Assembly: GCA_024711005.1 (NCBI GenBank)
Contig: JANJTQ010000175.1
Span: 1 to 64,000, forward strand
Reading direction: 5' to 3'
Length of the DNA stretch: 64,000 bases
From: Opitutaceae bacterium
GTDB taxonomy: Bacteria > Verrucomicrobiota > Verrucomicrobiia > Opitutales > Opitutaceae
Shown here: in pieces, positions 55,638-64,000 of the stretch
Position numbering within the stretch: the first letter of the stretch is position 1
Layout of the letters: each line of letters begins with the position of its first letter
Position numbers and translations under genes: made by a program
Notes under the pieces: generated by a model
The model's input: the letters and a program-made list of their open reading frames with translations, nothing else
Databases searched by the model: none
What the model was told of the DNA's origin: nothing

Positions 55638-57059
55638 TCACCACACCCAGTCGTCTCCGCCCAACTTCGAGCGACCGTTAGCGTCCGTTCGGCTCCCTCC
55701 ACCATCATCAATGCCGTCGGGGCCCGTGGCGTAGAGAAGGAAAGTCGTCGCGCCCGTTTTACGGTAATGAAAGGGCTCGCCCGTCACCAAATCGTGTAGG
55801 CCTCCCACGCCTTGCGCTCCGCTCGGGAGCTCGGCCAGCGACTCCGGATAAGCACCGTGCTCGCGCTGCCAGAGCGCCAGTGCCATCGCCGTGCGAGCGA
55901 GATCAATCTGAGTCTGGCGGGACACAAAAACATCCAGAAAGAGGTGCATCTGGGTCACAATCGGGGCCACCCGCGGCAGTGATCGCTGTTTCGAGTAGGC
56001 ATCCCACGCCGCTAGCAGTCGGTAATCAACCCGGCGCGTCGCCGGGTCGTAAGCGGGCAAAAGGTTATCCATCCACGCGAGCGCATCCGAGGCAGTCTGC
56101 CGAAAGCCCCATCCGGAGGGACGAACCATCACCGCCAGCTTTTCAGAAAAAGTCCGACGATCGCCATACACGAGTTTGGCGGCCGCACCGCCGGGTTCCT
56201 CGATCGCCTGTCGAATGACCGTTGAATTACCAGCCAATTCCATCCGCAACGACCTCCATCCGCCGTCCAGAAAATCCAGTCGCGCCAAACTTTCATCCAA
56301 CGCCATCAACTCCGTCTTGGACCACATGTCGGTCGCATAGCCGCGCCTCAACGCACGCACACCGTGGTCGGTGATCGCGGATGCCACCAATTGATACAAC
56401 AACGTGGGCTCCGCACCGATTGCCTTGGCCACTCCGAAGATCGCCAAGAGATCGTTCGCCGCTCCCGAAGCCTGCCCGCGCTCCATACGCGCCTCCGCCC
56501 TCAGGCGCAGCAACCGAACTGCCTCGATGAGTCCTTCCGGTGAACCCACGTCGGAGGCCTCCATAACCCAAGATGAAAACCGCGCCGAGGGCCGGCGCGC
56601 GCCCACCGAGATCTGCTCCAAGTCGGTCTCATACGAAGCGAGATAAGCCAACAGATCCTGCGTCCCAAGAAGCCTGCGCCAGGCGTCAAGGGTGTTCACA
56701 TTCAGGTAGTCTTCGTTTCCCTGCGGGATAACGCCCTCCGGTCCCCTCAACCGCAAGCGCGCCAAGGCCGCGCGAGCGATCTTTTCATCAGAACTAAACA
56801 ACTCGGCAATAATCGGCGCCTTCGCAAAATTGTCCGCATCCGGAATCGGCGGTAACACGAAGTCGGCAAGCGTCAGCGATTCGCCTCGACTGCGCGCAAG
56901 CGCCTCCACCTCGGCCCAGGCGCGTCGCCCGCGCCAACCCTCGACCACATAAAATCCGGTGACCAGCGTGATCAGGCCCATGCAAGCAAGCAGCGAGCGC
57001 CGGGCATTGCGCCAATTGAGAAACCGGTGACGGACCGAAAGCGGAACAGAGTTATTCAT
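55638..57059 (-). CDS. hypothetical membrane-anchored protein
   Basis: N-terminal TM; C-term YATGPDGIDDGGGSRTD; downstream of sigma factor gene. Confidence 0.75.
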   Translation of the reverse strand: MNNSVPLSVRHRFLNWRNARRSLLACMGLITLVTGFYVVEGWRGRRAWAEVEALARSRGESLTLADFVLPPIPDADNFAKAPIIAELFSSDEKIARAALARLRLRGPEGVIPQGNEDYLNVNTLDAWRRLLGTQDLLAYLASYETDLEQISVGARRPSARFSSWVMEASDVGSPEGLIEAVRLLRLRAEARMERGQASGAANDLLAIFGVAKAIGAEPTLLYQLVASAITDHGVRALRRGYATDMWSKTELMALDESLARLDFLDGGWRSLRMELAGNSTVIRQAIEEPGGAAAKLVYGDRRTFSEKLAVMVRPSGWGFRQTASDALAWMDNLLPAYDPATRRVDYRLLAAWDAYSKQRSLPRVAPIVTQMHLFLDVFVSRQTQIDLARTAMALALWQREHGAYPESLAELPSGAQGVGGLHDLVTGEPFHYRKTGATTFLLYATGPDGIDDGGGSRTDANGRSKLGGDDWVW

Positions 57060-57080
57060 CGAATAAAGAGGGTCGGAAAC

Positions 57081-57503
57081 TCAGCACGCCCGGTCGGCGG
57101 TCGCGCGTTGGAAGCGAAAGAACGAGTGATCCGGCATGCGATTCGTTGCTGGTTTGTTCATGGACGGCGGAGCAGCCGGGGACGTCAGCTCAGCCAGCAG
57201 GCGGCGTTGTTCACGCCATGAGGCGATGGTCATGGCCATCTCGGATGCCGTAGGGCGCACTTCGTGCCCGGCAGACCGACCGGCTCCATTCACCACCAAG
57301 AGCACCACCCATACGGCGGCGAACGCAACCCACGCGGGACGACACGGCACAACCAACTCACGCCAGAGTGTGCGCAGCGCATTGAGCAACACGGGCTGGC
57401 GGACTGCGCGGGTTCCGGCGGCCAGCACGGCGACGCGCATCGCATCGAGTCGGGGTTCGACCGCCCGGTGGCGGGCAAGAAGGATTTCACGTGACGAGAG
57501 CAT
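57081..57503 (-). CDS. small membrane protein coupled to ECF sigma factor (possible anti-sigma)
   Basis: 17-nt overlap with sigma gene; single TM VAFAAVWVVLLVVNG. Confidence 0.65.
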   Translation of the reverse strand: MLSSREILLARHRAVEPRLDAMRVAVLAAGTRAVRQPVLLNALRTLWRELVVPCRPAWVAFAAVWVVLLVVNGAGRSAGHEVRPTASEMAMTIASWREQRRLLAELTSPAAPPSMNKPATNRMPDHSFFRFQRATADRAC

Positions 57504-58056
57504 CGGGAGGATTGAGTTGGAGCCGTTCGCGAAGGACGCGTTTGGCGTAGTGGAGGCGAGACTTCACCGTCCCCAAGGGCGCTTCGGTGATGGTGGCGAT
57601 TTCTTCGAGCGAGAACTCCTCAAGCACATGCAGCACGAGCACGGCGCGCTGGGGCGGCGGCAACTCGTCCACGAGAGCAAGCAGCGCCTCGCCCTGCTCG
57701 GCACGCAGCACGAGATCGCGCGGGTCCGGCGCGGACTCGTCGGCGAGATCGTCCAGCAAATTCCCCAGCGGTTGCTCGCGTCCCGAGCGCCGCCAGTGTT
57801 GCACGCACAGCTGATGAGCGATCCCGAACAACCAGCTCCCAAAGCGGGCGTCCTCACGCAGCGTCCCGATATGCCGCACGGCGCGGACAAACGTCGTCTG
57901 CACAAGGTCAAGACTGGTGGGTTCATGACGCACGAGTTCATGGACAAAGGAAAAAAGCGGCAGTTGGTAGCGCCGCAGCAACCGATCCCACGCAACCGAG
58001 TCGCCCAAACGCGCTTGGGCCACAGGAAGAAACTCGGGATCAAGCGCGGAAGACAT
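57487..58056 (-). CDS. RNA polymerase sigma-70 family (ECF) factor
   Basis: DLVQTTFVRAVRHIGTLREDARFGSWLFGIAHQ; LPPPQRAVLVLHVLEEFSLEEIATITEAPLGTVKSRLHYAKRVLRERL. Confidence 0.95.
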   Translation of the reverse strand: MSSALDPEFLPVAQARLGDSVAWDRLLRRYQLPLFSFVHELVRHEPTSLDLVQTTFVRAVRHIGTLREDARFGSWLFGIAHQLCVQHWRRSGREQPLGNLLDDLADESAPDPRDLVLRAEQGEALLALVDELPPPQRAVLVLHVLEEFSLEEIATITEAPLGTVKSRLHYAKRVLRERLQLNPPDALVT

Positions 58057-58169
58057 GCGGTAGAGAAGCGGTCACCCCCAGAGGAATGCGCGAACGGTTA
58101 AAAGGTTCAATGGAACGGAAAAAATCACCGCGGTATTTTCGCGGCTCGGTGATCGAGATGAGGCGACGT

Positions 58170-59864
58170 CTATCGCGCTGTCGTCACCGCGAACGGACCC
58201 TTAACCGACGCCGTTACGAAAAGTACGGTGATCGCATTCTCCTCGTTCGTCTTTTCATCGAGATTCACTCCGGCGGGCAGCCAGGAAATCCGTCTGCCCT
58301 TCCCTACCCACACCACAGCCGTGCGTCCCGCCGGAACGAGTAGCTCTGTCGTGACCTCGCGTACAAAGAAAACAGGCGCAACCTGCGGATCCAGCTGCAC
58401 GCCCTTTCCGTCCAGGGTGATTACCGACGTCTCCGGCTTCACCGAGGACGCATCGTTATCGCCAGCGGTCTTTGGTCTGCCTTTTTCCACTTCCGGGCCG
58501 TCGCCAAATTCAATGAACCCTTCAAACTCGGTGCTATTCGCGGTGAGGCTCAACCCAACAGCTCCGTCGCCGTGAACCTGGGGCGTGATCACGAGCGTCC
58601 CGCCCACGGTCCTCGTCTCGAAATCCGCAGGCATCCAGCCGGACTGATCCGGACTCTTTTCCCAGCGGATCGGATAACGCATCTCCTGCCCGATTTGAAC
58701 ATTCGCCGGGTTCCCCGCCCCGACCGTCACGGTTGGCGTCGTCATCGAAATCACGTCTTTCATGCCGTCCAACGCCGCAAACACCGCGCCCGCCTGTTCC
58801 GAGGTCAGCATACCCACGACCGCGCCGGGAGTCGGGTCTTTCGCCTGCGTCAAAAACGCCAGCGCGCCGTCGGCCGGCAATGGTTTCTTCATCGTGACAA
58901 AACGCGCACTCACCACGACCGATACCGCGACGTCGGCCAGCATCGCGAATCGTTCGCCCTGCACCACTTCTTCCCGCGTCTTCGCATCGGCCCACGGATC
59001 GAACACAAAGCGATCACCCAACGTTTTTCGCAGTACACCGGACACCGCCAACCGCACCGCGAGATCGGGATGCAGCAGTCCGTCGAACAACATCGATGGC
59101 TTCATCGCCGCCCGTGCCGCCAGTTGATTCAGCGCAAACTCGCGTGACTCCGGGTCTCCGCGCGCGGCCAACTCAAAGATCCGCGTCTTCGCTTCATCCC
59201 AGCCGTTCGCGCCTCCGGCGCTCAAGCGTTCCGAAATCAGCTTCAGCTCGGCCTGACGCTCCGCCGCCGCCTTTACCATTTCGGCAAGGCGAACTTTACC
59301 GTCCTCAAGCCAGCCACGAAACGGATCGGGTTCGGTCATGCCCACCAGTCTTGAAATCTCCTCGCCGCGCGCGTTCACCATCACAAACGCCGGCACCCCG
59401 CGGATCTGATATCGTTTAACCAGCTCCGACTGCTCGTCGTAATCGAGTTTGATGCGCCCAAACGGTTCCAGCCACGATTTCACGCTGCCATTGCTCAGCG
59501 TGGTGCGTTCCATCTGCCGGCAATACCCGCACCACGTCGCCGTAAAATACAACACGGTGGGCGCCCCTTCGATGGATGCGTTCGCCTGAAATTCGGGTGC
59601 TTTGACCGACCACTCATCCGCGACCGGAGCGCCCGCCACCTCCGCCGCTTCCGTCGCCCCCGCCACCTCCGCCGCGCCGGTCTGACTCGCCACAATCACC
59701 CAAGCCAAAATCGCCCCCGTCCGCCTCAGCACCGCGCTTGCGACCGCCCACCCCCAACCCGGTTTGTGACTTATTAAGTGACAAAACGGGTTGGGCGATT
59801 CGTTCGATCGGAGCGAAAAAGGAGAAAGCGACGGAGAAGGGCGTGATGTCCGGAGTAGTGTCAT
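58170..59864 (-). CDS. thioredoxin-domain protein (TWCGYC)
   Basis: LYFTATWCGYCRQMERTTLSNGSVKSWLEPFGRIKLDYDEQSELVKRYQIRGVPAFVMVNARGEE; start overlaps upstream stop. Confidence 0.82.
   Translation of the reverse strand: MTLLRTSRPSPSLSPFSLRSNESPNPFCHLISHKPGWGWAVASAVLRRTGAILAWVIVASQTGAAEVAGATEAAEVAGAPVADEWSVKAPEFQANASIEGAPTVLYFTATWCGYCRQMERTTLSNGSVKSWLEPFGRIKLDYDEQSELVKRYQIRGVPAFVMVNARGEEISRLVGMTEPDPFRGWLEDGKVRLAEMVKAAAERQAELKLISERLSAGGANGWDEAKTRIFELAARGDPESREFALNQLAARAAMKPSMLFDGLLHPDLAVRLAVSGVLRKTLGDRFVFDPWADAKTREEVVQGERFAMLADVAVSVVVSARFVTMKKPLPADGALAFLTQAKDPTPGAVVGMLTSEQAGAVFAALDGMKDVISMTTPTVTVGAGNPANVQIGQEMRYPIRWEKSPDQSGWMPADFETRTVGGTLVITPQVHGDGAVGLSLTANSTEFEGFIEFGDGPEVEKGRPKTAGDNDASSVKPETSVITLDGKGVQLDPQVAPVFFVREVTTELLVPAGRTAVVWVGKGRRISWLPAGVNLDEKTNEENAITVLFVTASVKGPFAVTTAR
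59753..59795. repeat. Long palindrome inside the 5' region of the thioredoxin-domain gene
   Basis: CCCAACCCGGTTTGTGACTT-ATT-AAGTGACAAAACGGGTTGGG, 18/20 paired. Confidence 0.88.
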
Positions 59865-61231
59865 GGTTTCGGTTCCTTTCCGTGCTGAATAGGGGGCCAG
59901 AATTGGTCCCAATTGAAGGGCCGGCTGAATTCGCCGTGGTGGCACTTCAGGCAATCGCCCGGTCCGAGCGGACGCAGATGCGCCGTCACCGGTCCACCAC
60001 TCGCGCGTTGCGCGACATGCACCGCGCCGGGGCCATGACAACTCTCGCAGCCCACATGAGTGAGCTTTGCCGCACCGTATTCACGTCGGTAACCCGTGGG
60101 CGTTCCAAAACCCACCGTATGACAACCGATGCATGACGGATCCGTGTTCGCTCCGCGCGCGATCAGCACGTCGAACGCCCGTCCGTGGGCACTCTTGTGC
60201 CAGACTTGCGCGGCGGTCGGGTGACAGCCCATACACGATTCGCTGCCCACGAACCCCGCGCCGGCACGCGTGCCCGGCACCTGATCCGCCATCGCATGCT
60301 CGGTCGAATCCACCGCCAGCGTGGTCTGCCCGACTTCCCGCCGATAGGCGCGCACCAGCGACAGCACCTCTTCGTGCTCCATGTAACGTTCATCGAGCAG
60401 CGTGATCGCATGCTGGCCGGCGAAAGGCTTGCCCTCGTCCGGGAAGACCAGCTCCAACGCACCGAACGATTTCGATTCGTTCCCCGTGTAGTAAACGTAG
60501 ACCAGCCCTTCCCGCTGCAGCGCCTGGGCCGGCTGGCTGACCTTGCCGCCGAGAACGAGACTGAACTCGTAGAACCGCCGCGCCAATTCCCGCAACGACG
60601 TCTCATCGGTGTACGCCAGCAGGACCAACACATCGGCTGCGCGCGTCACCTCGGGCAGGATGCGCCCCAAACAGGTGGCCATGTCTTCCACCGCCAGCCC
60701 TTCTCCCAAGGTGTCGGCCGACCCGCGCGGATCGACCACGCCCACAAAGGCGATCCGCCGGCCGTCATGTTTCACGATGGTCCAGCCCGGCAGGATCGGA
60801 TTCCCGGTTTCGCGATCCAGGAGGTTCGCGCCGATCAACGGCACCGGCGAAGCGGCGGCGATCTGACGCAACATCCCCGCCGAAAGCGAGGCCTCGCTGT
60901 ACCCCGCGTTGAGCGCGACGTAGTTCATATTCGAATACGCCTTCACCACCTGCTTGTATTTGAGCAGGTGATAATCCTCCGGCCCTTCCAACGCGTCGCC
61001 CACGTCGACACCGAGCGCGTCCTTGTAATTTCTATCGATCGCCGAGCGCAGCAGAGCGAGTCCGCCGTACTGGCCGCTGAAACAGCCGCAATTCGTCAGC
61101 CGCCCGTGGGTCTGCGACGTGAAAAACAGCGGGACCGTATCCGGCCGGTCCGACGCTCCGCCCGGACGGCAACCGCCGAGAAACACGACCGCCACCAAGA
61201 GCAACAATGGCGCGAAGACGCCGAGACCCAT
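59861..61231 (-). CDS. UshA/metallophosphoesterase-like domain fused to tetraheme cytochrome c domain, lipoprotein-like
   Basis: LFFTSQTHGRLTNCGCFSGQYGGLALL; four CXXCH: CMGCH, CIGCH, CESCH, CLKCH; lipobox-like FLGGC; start likely MGLGVFAPL at 61231. Confidence 0.82.
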   Translation of the reverse strand: MGLGVFAPLLLLVAVVFLGGCRPGGASDRPDTVPLFFTSQTHGRLTNCGCFSGQYGGLALLRSAIDRNYKDALGVDVGDALEGPEDYHLLKYKQVVKAYSNMNYVALNAGYSEASLSAGMLRQIAAASPVPLIGANLLDRETGNPILPGWTIVKHDGRRIAFVGVVDPRGSADTLGEGLAVEDMATCLGRILPEVTRAADVLVLLAYTDETSLRELARRFYEFSLVLGGKVSQPAQALQREGLVYVYYTGNESKSFGALELVFPDEGKPFAGQHAITLLDERYMEHEEVLSLVRAYRREVGQTTLAVDSTEHAMADQVPGTRAGAGFVGSESCMGCHPTAAQVWHKSAHGRAFDVLIARGANTDPSCIGCHTVGFGTPTGYRREYGAAKLTHVGCESCHGPGAVHVAQRASGGPVTAHLRPLGPGDCLKCHHGEFSRPFNWDQFWPPIQHGKEPKP

Positions 61232-61248
61232 CCCGCGGCAAACTCCGA

Positions 61249-61320
61249 GGTGGACGGCGAGCTCCGGGCGCAGTTTCGGCACACGCCCCTCGAAAACGCG
61301 CCCGGAGGTCGCGTTCCACC
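61249..61320. repeat. Interspersed palindromic repeat family C (copy 2)
   Basis: GGTGGACGGCGAGCTCCGGGCGC ... GCGCCCGGAGGTCGCGTTCCACC. Confidence 0.88.
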
Positions 61321-61343
61321 CGGCAGGCACCTCCACGCCACTC

Positions 61344-62054
61344 TCAATACAGCAGCACATAGGTCAGGATGTTCACGTTGACCGCGGCGGACGTCAGAAT
61401 CTCGTTGCCGCCGCAGCAGCAGCAGCCCTTGGCGTTGCCGACGTCGTTGAGGCCTTCCTTCGAGTGAATCATCACCAGGCGTCCGTTGACCTCCAGGCCT
61501 TCGAGCAGGGCGACGTTACCTTTCTTGCACTTGAGCGTTTCGATCTTGTTAAGCACCGAAAACACCGGATGGCTCATCGGGATCTTGGTGAGCTTGTATT
61601 CAGGCAGCGCCAGCTCGATTTCCTTGCGCAGCGACTTGTCCCACGCCTCGTTCGAGCAGCTCGGACTCGACAACAGAAAGCCGCCATTGAGCAGATATTG
61701 GCGGAGGTTTTTTCGCTCTCGTTCCGTGAGCGTGAACGTCTCTTCGCCCGAGAAGACGCAAAACGGCAGGTCGAACAGGCCGTCGGAATCCAACCGCACC
61801 GCGCGGAAATGTTTTTCGACGTCCAACGTGGTGTCCTTCGCCGCATCGGTGAGAAACTTGTCCGCAAAACACACGGAGCTGCGGTTGCCCGCATAGATGA
61901 GATTGCCGCAGGGCACCACGCCCGGCTCCAACGGAGCGGTCGAGGGGACCGGCACCGGCACGACCTTGGGAGTCTTCGGCGCCGCCGAGGCCGCGAACAC
62001 AAACGCAAACAGGGAACCCAGAAGAAGCGTGGCCAAACGGAGTTTCGTTTTCAT
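61344..62054 (-). CDS. DUF4159 domain-containing protein with CCCC cluster
   Basis: LPFCVFSGEETFTLTERERKNLRQYLLNGGFLLSSPSCSNEAW; 4-nt overlap with upstream gene. Confidence 0.82.
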   Translation of the reverse strand: MKTKLRLATLLLGSLFAFVFAASAAPKTPKVVPVPVPSTAPLEPGVVPCGNLIYAGNRSSVCFADKFLTDAAKDTTLDVEKHFRAVRLDSDGLFDLPFCVFSGEETFTLTERERKNLRQYLLNGGFLLSSPSCSNEAWDKSLRKEIELALPEYKLTKIPMSHPVFSVLNKIETLKCKKGNVALLEGLEVNGRLVMIHSKEGLNDVGNAKGCCCCGGNEILTSAAVNVNILTYVLLY

Positions 62055-64000
62055 GGGCGGGTGATCTTTTTGAAGTATTCGTCGACCAGGGTGCGGTATT
62101 CGTCGAGGGAACTTTCCCCCGGCACCGCGTCTGACCGGCGGTCGGTCGGGTTGAGCCCTTTCATCACATCGGGATCGTCCAATTGGGACGTGGGCACCGA
62201 GCCCGCGGAGGGCGATCCGTTTCCGCTTTGGGCGTTGGTTTGCTGCGCGGAGGAGTCGCCTTTCGGACTGGCTTCGTTGCCCATGATCGGAGGCTGCTGG
62301 CCGCTGTTCATCGAATAACCCGAGCCGGTGCCCGGCGCGTTGCCGCGGCCAAGTTGGGGAAATCCGCGACCGAGGCCCGACTTGCGGCTCTTGCGCATCT
62401 GCTCGAAGGACTGACCTTTTCCTCCGGAAAGCGTGAGCTTCAGGTAGTCGTCAAGCGCGTCGCTCGCCTCGCCTTGTCCGCCTTCGCACTTTCCAAACAG
62501 TTTCGCCATATCCTGCTCCAGCCGTCGCGCCAGTGACGCGCCTTGCGCGCCATCGCCTTCAAGCATGCGTCCGGTCGCCGCCCCGGCGGACGACGCCAGC
62601 CGCTCCTGCTCAATCGCGTCGGCCAAAGCCTCGGCGCTCTTGCAGGCCTTCGGAAACTTATCCTTCGCGGCGGCGGCTTTCTCACGCAGGCGGGAAGGCA
62701 ACTGCTGCAACGCTTCGCGGATCGCCTGCTGTTGGGCAGCGAGGTCTTTCATCGCAAGCTGGTCCTCACGGTTGAGCGGCCCTTTGTTTTCGTAGGAGGC
62801 CATCTGCTCGGCGACCTGCTGCTGCGCCTGATGCAGACGTTCGAACTGGCTGAAGGTATTGATGAGGTCGTGCAGGCGGCTGAGGTCCTCAAGCGGTATC
62901 TGCACCGAACCGGCAAGCGACTCTTCACGCGCGCCCAGACGCTCGGCGTGATCCTTCGCCTCCTGCTCCATCTTTTCGAAGGTCTCCTTCGAGAGCGAAC
63001 GCTTGCCGTCGGGTCGCACGGTGGATTCGGCCAGCGCACCGACCGCGCCGCTGTTGAGCGCGGTCGAACGCCAGATTTCCGTGGACTCGCGGGTCAGCTG
63101 TTTTTGGAGATCCTTCTCGAAGTCGTAAACCGGATCCTTGCGCACAAAATTGCGCATGCGCTCGGCCTGTTGCTTCAGCCGTTGGTTGATCTCGCTTTGC
63201 CGCGCGGTGAGCTGATCGAACTCCGCCGCGGCGGCCTCCGCTTGTTCCGGCGTCTTCAACCGTTCACGCAATGCGGCGGTGTCTTCGGCAAGTTTTTTTT
63301 GCGCGGTTTGCAGCTCGTGAAAGGCGTTGATCAACTCCTGATACTTCTCGGAAAGATCGCGCACGTCCGAGGCCTCGCGAATGAAGTCGTTGTACTCCTC
63401 CTCCGAAATGATCGTGAGCGTGACGGTCTGGCTGCGCGACAACTTGGGCTCGGGCGCATTGTCGATCGCCTCGGCGAACAGGCTCAACCGGTCGCCCGAT
63501 CTCACCCCCAGATTCGCAAAATCGAATTCCAACGCCTGCCCCACATAACGTTGGGCCCCTTCATAGGTGAACACCAGGGGTTCCGAATACACGCCGTTCA
63601 ACCCGCGATGTATCCGAAGTGTCCTTACGCCGTAATCGTCGGACGCCTCGAAACGGGTGTTGAGCTTGAAGTCGCGACTCACATAGCCGTCCTGCATCGG
63701 CTCGGCCACGCGCACGGAGGGCGGCAGGTCGTGCGTCGCGGAGATGAGCGCCTCGGGCTGGTCGTCCGACGGGATGCCGTCGATGTCGGTGACCCGGAAC
63801 TTAAGTCGCACGTTGTCGCCCAGCGTGAATGCGCCGCGAACCTCGTTCTCGGCGCCGACGGCAAACGCCACGCGTTCGGTGCGCCCATCCTCCCCGGTCA
63901 CTTCCATCACGCCGTCACGGAGCGGGCGGTTGGATTGCAGACGGAAACGCAGTTCGCTGCCGGTGAGCGCGCTGGCCGACTTGAACGGAAAGGGTTTTTC
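62051..64000 (-). CDS. DUF4175-like coiled-coil protein, 5' end beyond window
   Basis: Reading frame open to the window edge; long coiled coil; C-term LDEYRTLVDEYFKKITRP parallels YRDAVDRYFEQLSRG of CDS 15012-17408. Confidence 0.75.
   Translation of the reverse strand, partial: EKPFPFKSASALTGSELRFRLQSNRPLRDGVMEVTGEDGRTERVAFAVGAENEVRGAFTLGDNVRLKFRVTDIDGIPSDDQPEALISATHDLPPSVRVAEPMQDGYVSRDFKLNTRFEASDDYGVRTLRIHRGLNGVYSEPLVFTYEGAQRYVGQALEFDFANLGVRSGDRLSLFAEAIDNAPEPKLSRSQTVTLTIISEEEYNDFIREASDVRDLSEKYQELINAFHELQTAQKKLAEDTAALRERLKTPEQAEAAAAEFDQLTARQSEINQRLKQQAERMRNFVRKDPVYDFEKDLQKQLTRESTEIWRSTALNSGAVGALAESTVRPDGKRSLSKETFEKMEQEAKDHAERLGAREESLAGSVQIPLEDLSRLHDLINTFSQFERLHQAQQQVAEQMASYENKGPLNREDQLAMKDLAAQQQAIREALQQLPSRLREKAAAAKDKFPKACKSAEALADAIEQERLASSAGAATGRMLEGDGAQGASLARRLEQDMAKLFGKCEGGQGEASDALDDYLKLTLSGGKGQSFEQMRKSRKSGLGRGFPQLGRGNAPGTGSGYSMNSGQQPPIMGNEASPKGDSSAQQTNAQSGNGSPSAGSVPTSQLDDPDVMKGLNPTDRRSDAVPGESSLDEYRTLVDEYFKKITRP

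Noticed and set aside
1-64000. CRISPR arrays
   Set aside because: No regularly spaced identical direct repeats; observed repeats are palindromic interspersed or contiguous short oligo units.
1-64000. tRNA/rRNA genes
   Set aside because: Scanning for T-loop GTTCRAnYC and cloverleaf context showed no convincing candidate; a tRNAscan-SE run would be decisive.

Overview
High-GC bacterial chromosomal window. Gene content and repeat style suggest Verrucomicrobia/Opitutaceae (inference; no 16S or search available). Main blocks: (i) the 3' end of an IS630-type transposase at the left edge; (ii) an esterase, a pseudouridine synthase, a TonB receptor, YHS/PRC-barrel proteins and a peroxiredoxin; (iii) an aerotolerance-like operon (DUF3857/transglutaminase, MoxR, DUF58, BatA-like, coiled-coil, VWA-type, DUF4159) at 8.4-20.7 kb; (iv) a KaiC-like ATPase / histidine kinase / response regulator module at 21.9-25.7 kb; (v) an acyltransferase fused to an alpha/alpha-type domain, an AraC regulator, a metallopeptidase and a phosphoesterase; (vi) two large tandem paralogs, one frameshifted in a homopolymer; (vii) a polysaccharide-type locus at 37-49.7 kb (GH57-like, LacI regulator, beta-helix proteins, pseudopilin, esterase, PEP-CTERM protein, heparinase-like, beta-helix/Golvesin/ricin protein); (viii) rpmH (missed by the ORF track)-rnpA-yidD-yidC-yebC; (ix) an ECF sigma operon; (x) a second DUF4159-containing cluster with a metallophosphoesterase/tetraheme cytochrome fusion, running off the right edge. 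The most unusual signals are non-coding. A gap-free 20-bp motif (YTGCTTWATARRTTCACCAA) lies upstream of five genes of the polysaccharide locus, always in the gene's orientation. A 134-bp IS630-end-related MITE is inserted with a TA duplication inside a palindromic repeat whose empty-site form is seen elsewhere in the window. Several palindromic repeat families sit at gene 3' ends and sometimes supply the stop codon. Degenerate oligonucleotide repeats (CTGAAGG-, GGTCATT-, GACCCATA-, GCAAAGAC-type) occur at operon junctions, once in frame inside a gene.
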